A model generated the notes under the pieces. The model worked only from the letters and a program-made list of their open reading frames with translations, was not told where the DNA came from and did not search any database. Shown piece after piece: positions 1 through 12,529 of a stretch of 64,000 bases of DNA. How positions within the stretch are numbered: position 1 is the first letter of the stretch; each line of letters opens with the position of its first letter. Position numbers and translations under genes: made by a program. The stretch is from Motacilla alba alba (lineage: Eukaryota > Chordata > Aves > Passeriformes > Motacillidae): positions 7,707,439 to 7,771,438 of the forward strand of contig NC_052030.1 of NCBI RefSeq assembly GCF_015832195.1, given 5' to 3'.

Positions 1-1440
1 ACACTCGCTTGAGCAGCTGAAGTGTTTAATGTGTTCTCCAAGGCACTCTCTAAACACAGATAGAGCTGAGCCTCACAAATGTATTTGCAGAATGTTTTAG
101 GGTTAGCACGCTCCAGAGCCATGCAATCAAATGATGGTGGGGGAATGGTTCTTTGAGAGGATCGTGATTCAGCAAGGGGTCGTGATTATTAAATACATCA
201 CAAGGCTCCCTCTTGGTATTTTTCATACCTTGTTCTCAAAGTATTACTCATATAATTTTCCCTCTGAAAGTTATTACAGGTGACTCACCTTTAACTCGAG
301 TGAGCAAACATGACCAAGTGTTTATTCTGTTCACAGCTGAGCAATTTTAAGCCCAGATTCTGACCTTAAAAAAAGTCCCTGAGTGAGGCTGGTGGGTAAG
401 ACAGTACACCACTGGTCCCTGGAGCATCGTGACTCAGAGGCATATTTCTTATTAAAATGCTTCTGCTTTTAACTCGAGGCAGTCACATCTTGCTGACCGA
501 CATCCACAGCGAATTTCCCGTCCCACCCCGAGCAAGTGCTGGGCTGAGCTCCCACCAACTCCCCAGCTCCCTGCTGCTGCCAAAACTCATCAGCCTGCTG
601 CTGTCCCACCCAAGTGCTGCAGGAAAATATGACAGGAAATGCCTATTTTCTTCCATAAGCAATTAATCTAAGTCAGGATGGGTCCACTTGTTGCTCCAGG
701 GGGAAAATAAAAATGAGCATCTCTGGGCCAGGAGGAGAATGAGGAGCAGGGGCTCAACTTCTCTCCAGTGCTGCCCCATCTGAAGGCTAGTTTGGGTGAG
801 ATTTTCTCTTTAGATCAAGTTCTTTGTCTTTTTTTTCCCTTGGCACGTGAGATCAGCAATTTCACTTTGCAGTGACAGCTTGGGGAGGGCAGAGCATGTG
901 CTGCTGTCCTGCCTGTGAAAGCCTCTTTGTCTCCTGCTGTTAATCTGAGCAGGTTTGCAGGCTCTCAGTGCTTTTGTCCCGAGTTTTGTTTTCAGTTTGG
1001 GTCTCACCACCAGTCCCACATGGTTTCCTGGCTGCCAGAATAATCTCTAAGCTCAGCAGACTGCAGGCTTGTAGTGTGCCCAACCAGCAGGCGAGGGAAA
1101 CCTCACACCCTGCGAGGGGAGCGCCTGCAAAGCAAAGGAAAAAAGGCAGTGCAAAGGCTGGTGTCACAAACCCTCTTCAGGGCTATTTGCGGAGAGGAAG
1201 GGACTTTAGCAGGGGACCAAGAGCTCTGCCTCCTTGCATTGGTGCTTATTGCAGCAAGGAGAGATAAAGGGAGAGCAGTGACCTAGGCTGGGCTGGGCTC
1301 ATCGCAGCCCCTGTGCCAAGGATCACCCCCGAGCCCTGAGACACAGAAATGTATCCTGAGCTCAAACCTGTGTGAAAGTGGCTGGGAGGAGGCTTAGACT
1401 TGGGAACTGGTGCCCTAAAAGCTTCTGAGCCCTGGCAGTC

Positions 1441-1500
1441 AGGTTTAATTATTAGCTAATTGGCTGGGATGTATCTCATTTGTAACAAATGAGGAGAGGA
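1441..1500. promoter_or_regulatory. Possible enhancer core with 19-bp palindrome
   Basis: A perfect palindrome with 9-bp arms around one central A spans 1475-1493 (CTCATTTGT, A, ACAAATGAG). Each arm contains a CANNTG E-box (CATTTG / CAAATG) and an ATTTGT/ACAAAT SOX-like core. Just upstream (1445-1463) are TAATTA-like and CTAATTGG homeodomain-type sites. Clustered sites of this kind are typical of enhancers, but function is inference. A 9-bp-arm palindrome with a 1-nt centre is expected by chance about 0.25 times in 64 kb. Confidence 0.3.
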
Positions 1501-4500
1501 AGGTAGTGAGGCTGTGCTTGGTGGAAGCAGAGCTGGTTAACCCCTGGTTAAGCTGGTATAAGAAGCTGTTACCCTGGTTTCTGGGAGGGGGTTCTGTGGT
1601 GTGGTGATGCCTTATTCAGGTGTGTGTCTGCGAGAATTGGTGGATGTCACCTGCAGGCTGTCACCCACCAGGCTTTCTTGCTCGTGGACAAGGCTTTGGA
1701 GATTGCCTGCCACGGTGTTTCATGGGCTGATGCCCTCAGCAAGACAGCAGTCAGGTAATGTGTGTTACATTCTAGTAGCTTTATAACCTGGGAAATTGCC
1801 TTTTGAGAGGGTTGGGGGGGGAATAAAGCAGAGTAAGTGTAATTCTCAGAGCCCTAAACTCTGTGACAAAGCTGCTGTGGCGAGACTGAAATTTTTTGTC
1901 AGGAAAATATCAGTAGCCTTAATCTCTCATTGCCTTCTTTTATAACTCATGATTTAAAAACATACTAGTGTTATCTTTGTGTGATATAGGAAGCAGCCAT
2001 GTAATATTGTCTCTCTGAAGATTGTGTTAGAGCTCACTATCTCTGCTCAAGTAGCTACAAGGTCAAATCCCAGCTGATATCTCAGAGGAATTATAGAACA
2101 GATGTTAAGTTGAGCTTCTGACTTGGGGTGTCTCCCCCCTGGCTCGGCCATAGATGCTTGTGATAGCAGCTAACCAAATTAATTTGTCTGTGCTCCCCTC
2201 CTGGTTGTGAAATTGGGATAACAGCACTTTGTTATCTTGGAGATTCTGTGTAGATGAGCCCAGTGATGAGGGAGTGATAATGGGATCCATACCAGAGCAT
2301 GGGGAAAGATGGGGGGAAAAGGAATCAACAGAGTTTAGGGCTAAAACACAGCAGTGTGGGTTTCAAAATCTGTAATTCTCTGGGAAAAACTGATTTCGTG
2401 GTTTCGGTGTTGCATCTCGTTGAGCAGAAATGTTTCAGTGAGGGTGCTGAAATGTAATTAGCAGAATAATTCCAGTTGAACTGGCTCTGCCACCAGCTCC
2501 CAGAGCCAGTTCCCTGTGCTGTGTGCTCCGGACATGCTGCTGGGAAGGTGCAGAGCCCTGAAGCTCCTGCTGTCCCCCCCTGCTCCCCAAATCAAGCAGT
2601 GTCAGTCCGTGGCACTCAGTGTGAAGTGTTGGCCTCATTTGCTAACAGCTTTGGTCTCTCCATATCTGAGACAGGATTATTAATATGTCTTTTCCTCCCG
2701 GGCTGGCTGAGGTTAATTGAGATTTGTGAGGTGCTGAGAAGCTGCAGCAATGAGCAGGGCAGAAATGTTGGTATTCGAGGGAAGATTTTTAAAAACAAGT
2801 CTGGAAATCATCAGAAAATGAAAATAATCATTTTAACAGTAATTATTGGGAAAAAAGTTTGTACACTTTTAAACAAAATACTCTGCTTTTACTCTTATCT
2901 GATGGCAATGCAGATTAAACAGAACACTTTCTGATAAGGGTGATGCTTTTGCCAGTTGTTTAAATGAACACCTGCAAGCCTTACCTTCAATATTTGCCTG
3001 CAGAGATGGCAGGGGACATTGGCTGTCAGAGCCCAGGAGCTCTGCAGAGCTTGGGGAAGAGGCAAAGAGCCTGAGTGAAAATGGGAAATCCCAGGAGTTT
3101 ATGTCTACATTGAGTTACCTTTGTGGTAGTGGAGTTAAAACCCCATGGAATGGGGTGTGCTGGGTTGGAGGACACCCAACCAACTCCCAGGAGGCCAGAG
3201 GAACACAGGACACATTTAAAATGCCAGTGGGTGTTCCATGAGGCTTTGGAGGGAGGTTCCTCCCCAGCAGGTTGGTGTCTCCCTGACAGAGGTAATTCAG
3301 GATGGTGCCCCAGAGCTGCCCTGCTGCTCCTCCTGACGCCCCGGTACCTTAATGAACCTGATGGTGAATTTCTGCTGCTTGAGCCCTAATCCTGAAAGAA
3401 GCCTGGAACACCCTTGGATCTGTCTGTTCTTCCCCATCTCAGGAGCAGGGCCTGCACTGTGACTTTGTGCTTTGCTTACTTGGCTGGTTTGGGATTTATT
3501 TTTAAGGAAAGAGGATGCTTTTGGTTTGGAACTCAGAACCAGGTGTGCAAGTGAAAGGTTTGTGCCTGATAAATGGCATTGAGAGCAGCGTGGGGAGAGA
3601 GCAGTGTGTGCCTGAGCTGCTGGTGTCAGGTTGGTTGATATGTTCTTCAGGAGGGCGAGGGTGAGGATGGGTTTGCACACACTGCTATCTGTCTGCCTCT
3701 GGTTTGCTCTCTGTAAGAGAGAAGTGACACGAGATGGAAAGGGAAAATGGAAGCTGGGATGCTTGGAGCTTGTGCAACTCAAGTGCCAGTCCTCATGCCA
3801 TAATCTAATGGAAACCAGCAGTGCAGGAGGTGCCAGCAGAAAATACTTCTTGTCCTGGCTCTGTTGCAGAGCCACTGGGTAACTTTGATTGATGTTTCTC
3901 TGCTCCCTCCTCCTGCCTCTGCTCCCTCAGTGGTCTTGTGTTTCTGACCTGGTGCAGCTGTCTAGGTGGGGAAAGGGGAAATCCCCTCATGGTGTCTGGA
4001 GGTTCCCATCACACTCCCTGTCCCACTCTGGCTTCATCCCATCCCACCCTTCCCAGGGGCAAAGGTGCTCCTGTTCCCTCACTGCACTGGTCATGTGCAG
4101 GAGACAGCACAAACTGTCGGGGTGCCCCTGGCATCAGGTAAAGGATGGAAGGCTCTCCCCAGCCAGCCTTGCCCTGACACTCTGGGTCTGTGTTGCTGAC
4201 CCTGTGTAGCTGTGCAGGGGTGACAGCTGGACTGGTCACAAACAGGGCAAAGCTGGGATGAGCCCCTGGACACTTTGGGTCCCCTGTGAGTGCCTGGCCG
4301 GCCGAGCAGCAGCACCTGCCCCTGGGCTTGGGGCACTTGGCACTGTGAGACATCACTCCTGGGAGGTTTGGTGACCTTGAGACAGCTCAGCGAAGGGCTG
4401 GCACCACATCCCTGTGGATTTCCCTGGGGTGCCACCGTCAGGAGAGCATCAGGCTTTGTGGCAAGGACGGGTGTCAGCAGCAGCAGGGCCTGCAGGGCTG

Positions 4501-5009
4501 CCCAGCCAGCCTCATCTCATCCCTATTTCCTCCTCTTCAGTAGCACAAAATGAATCCCTCAGAAGCGAAGTTAACTAAATAAACAAATATGGAGCTATTT
4601 ATTTTCTATTGTCAAAGAAATGCTGTGGGCTCAGGCGGGATTTTGTATTCACTGTTCACATCTGCAGCCCTGCTGTGCTCGGGGTGGGGGAAAGACTATC
4701 CCTTTTATTTGCTCTGGCCTGGCCAGTAAATCAGATGGGAAGGATCCCACCCTGAAGCCTCCCCTCTCCAAACTCTCTTCCCTTTCTCCCCAGTCTGAAG
4801 GGAGTGGAGCTGCACCATCCACACAGTGAACACTGCAAGAAAAACAAATGCTTTTTCCTCTCTGGGTGGGGGGAAGAGAGAAGAAAAAGGCATTAGCAAT
4901 GTCGTTTTCCCTCCAAGCTAAAATAACACAGCAGTGAGAGCTAAGGATGCAGCTGTGGTTCAGAGGGGGGTTATTTTTATTTTTTTAATACACCACTGGG
5001 AGTTCAAAC

Positions 5010-5330
5010 AACGTGTCAGTGATACGTTGCCTTTTGTAGAGAGCGGCTTCGTTGTCTCCACCCTCTTTGGGTTTCTTCTTGTTTTTTTTTTTCATTTTCT
5101 TGAAGCATTTTAGTCACCCTGTTGAATACATAGCTCATCTGGATAAAAGCCTCTGCTGTGACATCCACAGGCTGGATCTGCAGAGTTGTTTGTTTCAAAG
5201 CAATAGTCTGGGAGAATTTATTGAGCTGGCTTCGCCTCCCCCCACCTCCCGTGTAAATTAATGAAATGCATGTTCTGTGGCACTTGTTAAAAAGCAATAA
5301 ATCCTTTCCTGCATTTATTGCTTTGAAGGT
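5010..5330. promoter_or_regulatory. Candidate conserved non-coding element
   Basis: AT-rich block with non-repetitive, motif-dense sequence: a GATAAAA site, TTTCAAAG (TCF/LEF-like) near 5193, TTAATGAAATGCAT near 5257 (homeodomain/POU-like) and several TTTATTG tracts. The open frames here (5016-5297 minus, 5052-5261 plus) have no recognisable domain. The call rests on composition and motif density only. Confidence 0.3.
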
Positions 5331-6090
5331 AAGGAAGAGAAGATGTGATTTAGTCTTGAGGTAGGGTGGCTGGAGATGCTCTGGTTCCCCTGGTGCTCTC
5401 TCTCAAAGGTTAAGTGCTGTGTTTCAGCAGCCAAGGCAGCTTGAGAACTCGAAGATGCCCCTGGACCATGGTGGCCTGATGCTGTTGGCTGTCACCCAGC
5501 TGAAGCCCCGTCCCAGGTGCATTCAAATCCTGTGCGTTCATCTGGAGGCATCACATCTCCTGGTAAACCCAGCCCCAGGCTCAGAGAGATCCTCCAGAAG
5601 CAGTGGAACAGGGGGGCTTTTGTGGGCTAAGTGCCTCTTCATGTCTATAGGCAGCTCTGTACATCTTGACACTCTGTGATTAGAGATGTTAGTCTGCACT
5701 TAACAGTGCCTGAGTATCTCTCAGTGCTTTGCAAATCCTGATTAAACAAACCTTGGGTAATGGCTTTTTGATTTTTATAAACTTATTTTTTAAAAATCCT
5801 TATATTGCCAGGATGTGGTAAAGCTGCTTTCTTAATCCCTGAGCATGCTGAATCAATGGCAGAGCTGCAAACAGAGCCACGAGCCCTGGAGCTGACCACT
5901 GCTGGTGGCCACAGCACGAGGGCTGGGTGGCTCCTGTCCCTCTCTCCCAGGGCCTGGCCTGAGCTGCCTGGGCACAGGAGCTGATGTGCCTGGCAGTGAC
6001 CTGGGCTTGTCCCTGTTCCCTGGGCTGGGGATGCCCCCAGTGCAGGGGAGAGGTGGGAGACATCCCTGCAGCCCTCCTGATCCGTGAGTG

Positions 6091-6096
6091 TGGCAG
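6091..6096. repeat. Left target-site duplication of solo LTR 1
   Basis: TGGCAG directly precedes the LTR terminus and recurs exactly at 6516-6521 after the other terminus. A 6-bp duplication fits class II (ERVK-like or alpharetroviral) integration. Confidence 0.8.
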
Positions 6097-6515
6097 TGTT
6101 GTATTTGTGGGGTGTCCCGATGAAGGAAGGATGAATCTGACTCCATGTTCTCAGAGGGCTAATTTGTTATTTTATGATACTATAATATATTAATGAATGC
6201 TATACTAAACTATACTAAAGAATACAGAAAAGATATTTACAGAATGCTAAAAAGATAATAATGAAAACTCGTGACTCTGTCCAGAGCCCTGACACAGCTT
6301 GGCAATGATTGGCCAGAGAGTGAAAACAACTCACACCAGAATCCAATGAAACAATCACCTGTGGGTGAACAACCTCCAAACACATTCCACACGTGAGCAC
6401 AGCACAGGAGAAGCAAATGAGATAATATTTGTTTTCCTTTTTCTCTGAGGCTTCTCAGCTACCCAGGAGAAAAATCCTGGGCAAAGGGATTTTTGCAGAG
6501 AATGTGAGTGCCACA
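6097..6515 (-). mobile_element. Solo LTR of a passerine endogenous retrovirus (copy 1)
   Basis: The element starts TGTTGT and ends GCCACA on the plus strand, giving TG...CA termini, and is flanked by an exact 6-bp duplication (TGGCAG). The plus strand reads through a tract with ACTATACTAAACTATAC (near 6200-6220), the characteristic interior of this family. Reading on the minus strand puts the AT-rich, poly(A)-signal-bearing R region near the 3' end, so the LTR lies on minus. The expected AATAAA reads AATAAC here. No internal gag/pol/env lies on either side, so this is a recombined solo LTR. It is clearly homologous to the copy at 8167-8586 over its full length. The family name was not verified; a 6-bp duplication favours ERVK over ERVL. 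Confidence 0.88.
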
Positions 6516-6521
6516 TGGCAG
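6516..6521. repeat. Right target-site duplication of solo LTR 1
   Basis: TGGCAG, identical to 6091-6096. Confidence 0.8.
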
Positions 6522-8160
6522 CTCACACTAATGGAGGCTTCTTGGTGTCCCCTGCATGGGACACTCATGTAGGGAGAGGAGCAAGGCTGCTGGCCCCTTC
6601 GGCAGAGTGAATTTGTAGTCAGAGGGGAGCTTTTGTGCCTCTGAGAATGCTCAGCAGGCTGGGGACAGGACAGGATGGTAGGAAGAGAGATTTGTGACCA
6701 CAAACACAGTCTCTGCCTATCCTGTGGCCTCTGCTGCACCATCAGCCTGAGTCACACAAACAATGAGGACAGGAAGTCCCTGTGCCTGCCTTAACCTGAC
6801 CACCTTTCTTCTCTTATTCTTTGGCTTCATCTTCCTGCCTGGCTGGCCAGAGGCGAGTGCAGTTCCATGGGCTGTGCCTGAGGGATGCCTTGGGGAGCTC
6901 TGGTAGTACTGGACCTTCACAGTGGGAGAGGACACAAAAGAGATGGGAACAGCAGCTCCCACAGCACCCTGAGCAAGCCTGAGCCCTTGGGTGAGACCTT
7001 GCTGTAAGGGCACTGGGGGAGGGTCATGTGAATTTAACTCCTAGCAGGAATGACTGGGAGGATGTGGTCAACAGGCACTTAATGCTTCCTTTGAAACCAC
7101 AAACCCCAATATGCTTTTATTTTTCTCTGGGATCATGCAAAACCACCCTGGCTTGTGCCATTTTCTGTGAGTGAAACTGAGTTAAGGACTGGGTGTACAC
7201 ACCAAGAATTCTGGTGAGGGGGTCAGATGCCAGGCTTGGAGGTGGTTTTCTTGGAGCACTGCAGGTTTTTCCTGTTCCAGCTCCTGTTGTGGCTCTGATG
7301 AAAACAGAAACAGAGTGACCTGGGCAGAGCTTATTGGGCTCTCTGATTAGCTCAGAGTGGGTCCAGCAGAGTGGTGGGAGCCTTGCCACACACATTAGAT
7401 TAGACAGTGAAAATAGATTAATTTCTTATCACTGCTTGCAGCATATTTTGCAACTGGGTTTTAAGTCCTCCTGTTGCAAAGTGCCCTTGGCACTGTAAAA
7501 TGTGTGTACGTGCTGAAAGAAAGAGATCAGAGCAAATGTCACCCTCTCATCACCACCACCAGTGCAGTTGGCATTAGCATTTGGCAGTGAGGATCCTCCT
7601 CAGCATCCTCAGCAGAAGCTTCTGCTTTGTGCCCATAAGGGTGTGGGTTTTCTCTTTAGATCTGGTGATTTGGACAGTACTCGCTCACCACAGGAAGCAT
7701 CTTAATTCGTGTTTCCCTGCAATGGAGCACCTACAGAAGGGATTTTCTCTCCTTCTCTGGAGGAGAAGGAACTCTGCTCTGCTCTCCTGGAGCACCAGAG
7801 AAGGCCTTAAACGGCCATGTGAGCTGCATGCTGCCTTTGCCTGCCAATGACCCCCTGATAGCAATCGCAGCCACGTGGTGGGTGTCCTTGATGGCCTTGT
7901 CATCGCTGGGCTCACGGAGTCCTGGCTCTGCCTTTCAGGGGCAGCCTTCAGCCTGATGACAGATGCCTGTCCTCCCAGCTCCAGCTGTGCTCTCTGGGGC
8001 CAGTGGGGCTGTGTTCTGCCAGCTAAATAAGGGTTTCAGTGCAGTGCTGGGCAAAGGCGCTGGCTACTCCCAGAGGTGTTTGATTCCATGAGAGGATGGG
8101 ATTCGGGGCTCGGTGGGGTTGGAGCAGTTAATGAGGAGATGTCATCACATCACAGACACA
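6522..8160. other. Gene-free stretch between two solo LTRs
   Basis: No retroviral coding remnant, primer-binding site or polypurine tract is visible, so the two flanking LTRs do not bracket a provirus. I see no exon or RNA gene. Confidence 0.6.
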
Positions 8161-8166
8161 ACCCCT
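8161..8166. repeat. Left target-site duplication of solo LTR 2
   Basis: ACCCCT, matching ACTCCT at 8587-8592 at five of six positions, an exact duplication apart from one C/T difference. Confidence 0.65.
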
Positions 8167-8586
8167 TATTGTATTCCTGGGGTTCCCCAGACCAAGGGAG
8201 GAATGATGAATCTGACTCCATGTTCTTAGAAGGCTAATTTTTTATTTTACGAAACTATATTATATTAAAGAATACTATACTAAACTATACCAAAGAATAC
8301 AGAAAGGATACTTACATAAGGCTAAAAGACAATAATGAAAACTTGTGACTCTTTCCAGAGCCTTGACACAGCTTGACCCTGATTGAGCCAATAAGTCAAA
8401 ACAATTCACATGAAACCAGTGAAACCATCACCTGTTGGTAAACAATGTCTAAACACATTCCAAAGCAGCAAAACACAGGAGAATCAAACGAGATAATTAT
8501 TGTTTTCCTTTTTCTCTGAGGCTTTTCAGCTTCCCAGGAGCAGAATCCTGGGTGAAGGGATTTTTCCAGAAAATATAACTGTGACA
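8167..8586 (-). mobile_element. Solo LTR of the same passerine retrovirus family (copy 2)
   Basis: Full-length homolog of the copy at 6097-6515 in the same orientation. The left terminus reads TATTGT instead of TGTTGT, and the right terminus ends GTGACA. The signature interior (near 8265-8310) and the CTTTTTCTCTGAGGCTT segment (near 8508) are shared with copy 1. On the minus strand an AATAAA-type poly(A) signal is intact within the AT-rich part. It has its own, slightly decayed 6-bp duplication that differs from that of copy 1, so it is an independent insertion. Confidence 0.85.
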
Positions 8587-8592
8587 ACTCCT
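8587..8592. repeat. Right target-site duplication of solo LTR 2
   Basis: ACTCCT, one mismatch to 8161-8166. Confidence 0.65.
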
Positions 8593-10213
8593 CGCCCAGG
8601 AGCTTGGGAGGCAAGCACCAAACCCTGTTTGGCTCTGGGATCCCAGTGCCTGTTGCCCTTGGAGGCCCCAGGCAGGACATCTCAGCAGGATTTGTCCCTC
8701 TTTAGGAATGCTCTACACTCAGCAGCAATATGTGGAAAGTGATTTTTTTTTTCTTTACCTATTTTGTTTACTCTGAGAAAAGACCCATTCCTTGTATTTT
8801 TATGGAACTGTGGAGGCTAATTTTTAGCACCTGAGGCTTTAAAACAAAATAAATAATAAAACCCAAAAAGGTTTATTTCTATTTCCAAAACATTCCTGTG
8901 TTTAATTCGGCAACATAAGTATGACTCTTGACTCTTTCTGTGAAACAAATTATTACCTGGTAACAGCAGGGAAAACCATTTCAAAATCTCTTCCAGGTAT
9001 CCAGAAAATCACAAAGCAGAGTAACAGCCTGAAACTGAAGCCCCAAACCACTTCTGAGTGGCAGGTTTAAAAGCAGCTGAGGTGAGAAGATGCCTGAACA
9101 TGCATATTTTGTAGGTGGATAAGCAGCAATGAAGTGTGGTGTTTCCTGCCTTTTGGAAGGCTTTTAGTGGGTTGGCTGATCCGGGTCTGCCGAGGTAATG
9201 AACAGGGATGGGAAATGGTGCCTGCAGCTGCAGGGAGGAGTGGGGAGAAAGGAGAAATAAATGAACAGGGTTTAGAGACTGGAGGTGTGTACTCCTGAAG
9301 GGCTCTGAGGGTTATTGCCTCTGCTGGTGTGACAGCCTTGTGTGGGTGCTCTGTGATCCCCCGTGGCTGTAGCCACCACAAACGCAGGGACAGCTGAAAC
9401 CCAAAATCTGGTTTTAAACCAAACAAACATCACTGGCCTGGTGCTTTTCCACATTTTTCTCCAAGGTGTAAAAGAGCTCTGAAGGCAATAATTTTATGAT
9501 ATTGTAGGCAAAAAGCATGGGATGAGGAGCCTGATTCCCTCTTCTGTCCTTTGCTATATATGAACCAGAACTGTTCCTGCCCAGAGCTGTTTGCTCCAAG
9601 ACTCCCCAAGTCCTGAGTAAACTTTTGATGGTTTCCCTCTGAGGCTCAAGCATAAGATAGTCTTTACTGATTTCTCTATGAGGTGTCAACTTTTTGGGTG
9701 CTGAGGCACAGGGGTGGCAGCACCTCACAGGGCCTGGGCTCCCTCCCCTTGGCCAGGATGGGTAACACCACAAGTTTTCTTGGAGCCTGTCCCTGGCATC
9801 ACATCTGATGGAGACCCTTGAGCTTGCACTCGACTAATCACTAAAGCCTCACCTCCTTTGAAGTGAGATCTCTACATGGTGTTGAGATTTACAGCCTGCT
9901 CAGGGCTGCCTGTGCTGCCATGATGTCATGGTGTGGATGAAATCTGTGCTGGGCTCCCCTCAGCCTCACTACAGACCCTGGGGTGTTCAACCTGCAGGAG
10001 GCTGCTGTGACAAGCAGCACTGTCAAACCCTTCCTCGGGCTGCATTCCCTAACCTTGGTCACTTGGTTGGAACCTGAGCTGCCAAGAAGTCCAGTGCTGC
10101 TGGATTTACAGCGGGCACAGTGATCTGCAGTGCCTGTGTCTTGTGGAGTAAATTTTCCAGGGGGAGAAATAAAACAGAGCTTTCTGAGCTCTTTGTCTCC
10201 ATCAGGTTCAGTT

Positions 10214-10217
<4 letters not shown>

Positions 10218-10244
<27 letters not shown>
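10218..10244. repeat. Poly(T) tract, 27 T
   Basis: An uninterrupted run of 27 T. No TTTATT (an AATAAA signal on minus) lies close by and no target duplication was noticed, so I do not call it a retrocopy tail. Confidence 0.9.
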
Positions 10245-10246
<2 letters not shown>

Positions 10247-12529
10247 TGCAAAGTTTGAGCAGTAGAAATAAAAATAACTCTGAGGTTGATTTTGGTTTTT
10301 TTTTTGGTTTCCCCATCTCTTTGGCTTTTGGAGTGAGGGAGACCTGTATGTTTTGCCAAGAAAGATGGATGTTTGTCAGTGACGCTTCCCATATCCTGTC
10401 CTTTGAGAGCCATTGATGACACTTGGGAATTGATGCCTTTGAACCCCAGGAATTAATGCCTCCCAGCTGTTCACAGCACAGATCAGTCTCTAGATTGCAT
10501 GTTTTAACTAAATTGGTTACAAAGCAAATCTGTCTAAACTGGTGTGAGCCCCTTTGTGTGGACAATCCTAAATCAGTTTAAGAGTGGCTGGTATTGATTT
10601 TAACTTAATGTGGTTTGTTACTGAAGTAAGCTGGATCAATAGTGCTAAATAGGTGCCATTTCTTGTGTTGAATATGCTATGGAAGACATGCAAAGAAAAG
10701 ATGAGCAGAAAGGGAAAAAGATTGAGTTTCTTCTTTTGTGGCTTCCCAGTGATCATTTATCAGTTTTTATGGCCACTTTGGGGATTTTCCCCCAAAAGAT
10801 ACCACTTTAAACAACACTTTTGAGGTGGTAATAAAGATTCCAAAGCCTCCTTAGCAGGGGATTTCTGGGAATGCAAAGCTTTGTTTCGCTTATTTATCAC
10901 ATTTGCCTTTGAGCCAGGAACCCCTGCAGGAAACCAGCACCTAAATTTTCCCAAAAGCTGCAGGGAGGATGCTCCATTATTCATTTAGCACAGCCTGGAG
11001 CTGTGCTTTGCCATAGAATTTCAGCATGGCCCTGGGAAAACCACGAGGAGCCTCCATCTCAACACCCAGAGGTACTGATGGCTGTGTTTGGCCAATACAG
11101 AGATTCTCTTGCACTGATGGAATGAGCAGGAGAGCACAGAAGTACCTGTGAGGGTTTGTGCTCAGGCTTACAGCCCTGCTGCCAGAAGATCTCTGCCTTT
11201 GGGTGAGCCAGAGGAGCGGGATCTGGGGTGTCCTCAGAAAGATGGAGTGGAGGATGGTGTAATGACAGTGAGCTGCCCTGCCTCCTCATTAGGACTCAGA
11301 TTTTACAGAATCCAATGGGATCTTTGCCTTCCACCTCGCTGTAAGCACTTTAGCCCTTGCTCTCAGTGCCCTGGGTTTCCCCCTCATGCATTATGCACCA
11401 GCCTTGCTTCCTCCTGCCTTTGCAGCACTGCTGGGTCAGTGCTGTTATCACAACCCTCTGAGTTTAGCTGCTCAATTTCATTTGTTGTAACTGTCAATTG
11501 TGGATCCATGCTGACCATCAGAGCCTCGTGCTGGGTCCCTGCTGGCCCCTGTGCAGCAGCAAGTGCTTCCCTGCCCTGCTGGCTGAAGGATGCCTGCAGG
11601 GCTGCTCCTCGCATATGGGGGCCAGGCTGGCTGTGGCTCCACACCCCTCCTGCTCTCACAGCCTGTGCAGCTGGAGAAATCCAAATATCTGCATCATTGC
11701 ACCTGCACAGAACACCTCTGAACCTTTGGTTTCAAATAGATCTTAGGCAGGTTTCCCTTTTCTCCCCCCTCTTCCAAATCTCATCCCTGAAAGACACATG
11801 ATGGAGATGCCCTCACACACTTGGCTCATTGCCATGCATATTGCAGTCAAAATCTCATTTTCATTCCAGAAACAAAAGGTCTGTCAGCTCGTTTAACTGC
11901 TCAGAAAACACCCAACAAGAAATAAAGCCCAATTAAGGATGAAGAGAAGGAAGAGGCTCAGTGTAATAGATTGTTTTGGTAAGTGGTTTCGTCAGCTCCA
12001 TCTGTGAGCTGTTGCTATGTGACCCAGTGGCCCGGGCTGCTTTGGGGGCCGGCAGGGCTGGGGCTGTTCCCTGGAGCTCTGGGGGCAGTGGAGGTGAGGA
12101 TGGTCTGTCCCACGAGAGGCTGTGCTCCCAGACCCCAAGTGCCCCATTTTTCTTGCCAAGAGGGGGAGCAGGAGCTGGGGTGTTGCTCTTTGACATCCCT
12201 TTGTCTCCCTGTGGGAGCTGGACTGGCTTTGGAGGCTCTGCCCAGGGAGCAGAAGGAGGAGGCCACTGCCACCACGGCTGGTGACCTTGCTGCAGGCACC
12301 ACCAGGCTGCTCTGGGGGATGGCCCTGTGCTTGCAGGTTTCTCACCAGCTTTCCCCCTGACTTTTCTCTTCCCCTCAAGAGATGACCACTTCAAACAACG
12401 GTTCTGCTTTCTGATGCATTAAGACTTGGAAATTTGCCATCCATCACAGCTGTGTGTTTGAGCCTGTGTGATTATTTTGGGAAGTGAACCATGGTGATTT
12501 GTGTGTATGTGCTTTATTGGCGAGCAGGA

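Larger units (their letters stand above)
1..6090. other. Gene-free stretch, mostly unremarkable
   Basis: No exon, RNA gene or recognisable transposon was found. Short open frames on both strands lack any family resemblance and do not form splice-compatible series. Two small sub-regions stand out and are listed separately: a palindrome near 1.48 kb and an AT-rich block at 5.0-5.3 kb. The rest is ordinary bird-like intergenic or intronic sequence with alternating AT-rich and GC-rich patches. Confidence 0.6.

Noticed and set aside
278..290. 13-bp inverted repeat AGGTGACTCACCT resembling a nuclear-receptor IR1 or AP-1 site
   Set aside because: Six-base arms with a one-base centre are expected about 16 times in 64 kb, and the half-sites are not consensus.
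6097..8586. A complete provirus bounded by two LTRs
   Set aside because: Each LTR has its own distinct 6-bp duplication, and the 1.65 kb between them contains no retroviral feature.
10218..10244. Poly(T) tract as the tail of a processed pseudogene on minus
   Set aside because: No poly(A) signal in the right place, no gene-like sequence beside it and no target duplication seen. The same holds for the T/A tracts at 41.6, 46.8, 51.0 and 56.4 kb.
11148..11801. 217-residue open frame on plus
   Set aside because: Cys/Ser/Pro-rich translation of a C/T-rich patch with competing frames on both strands. No family resemblance.
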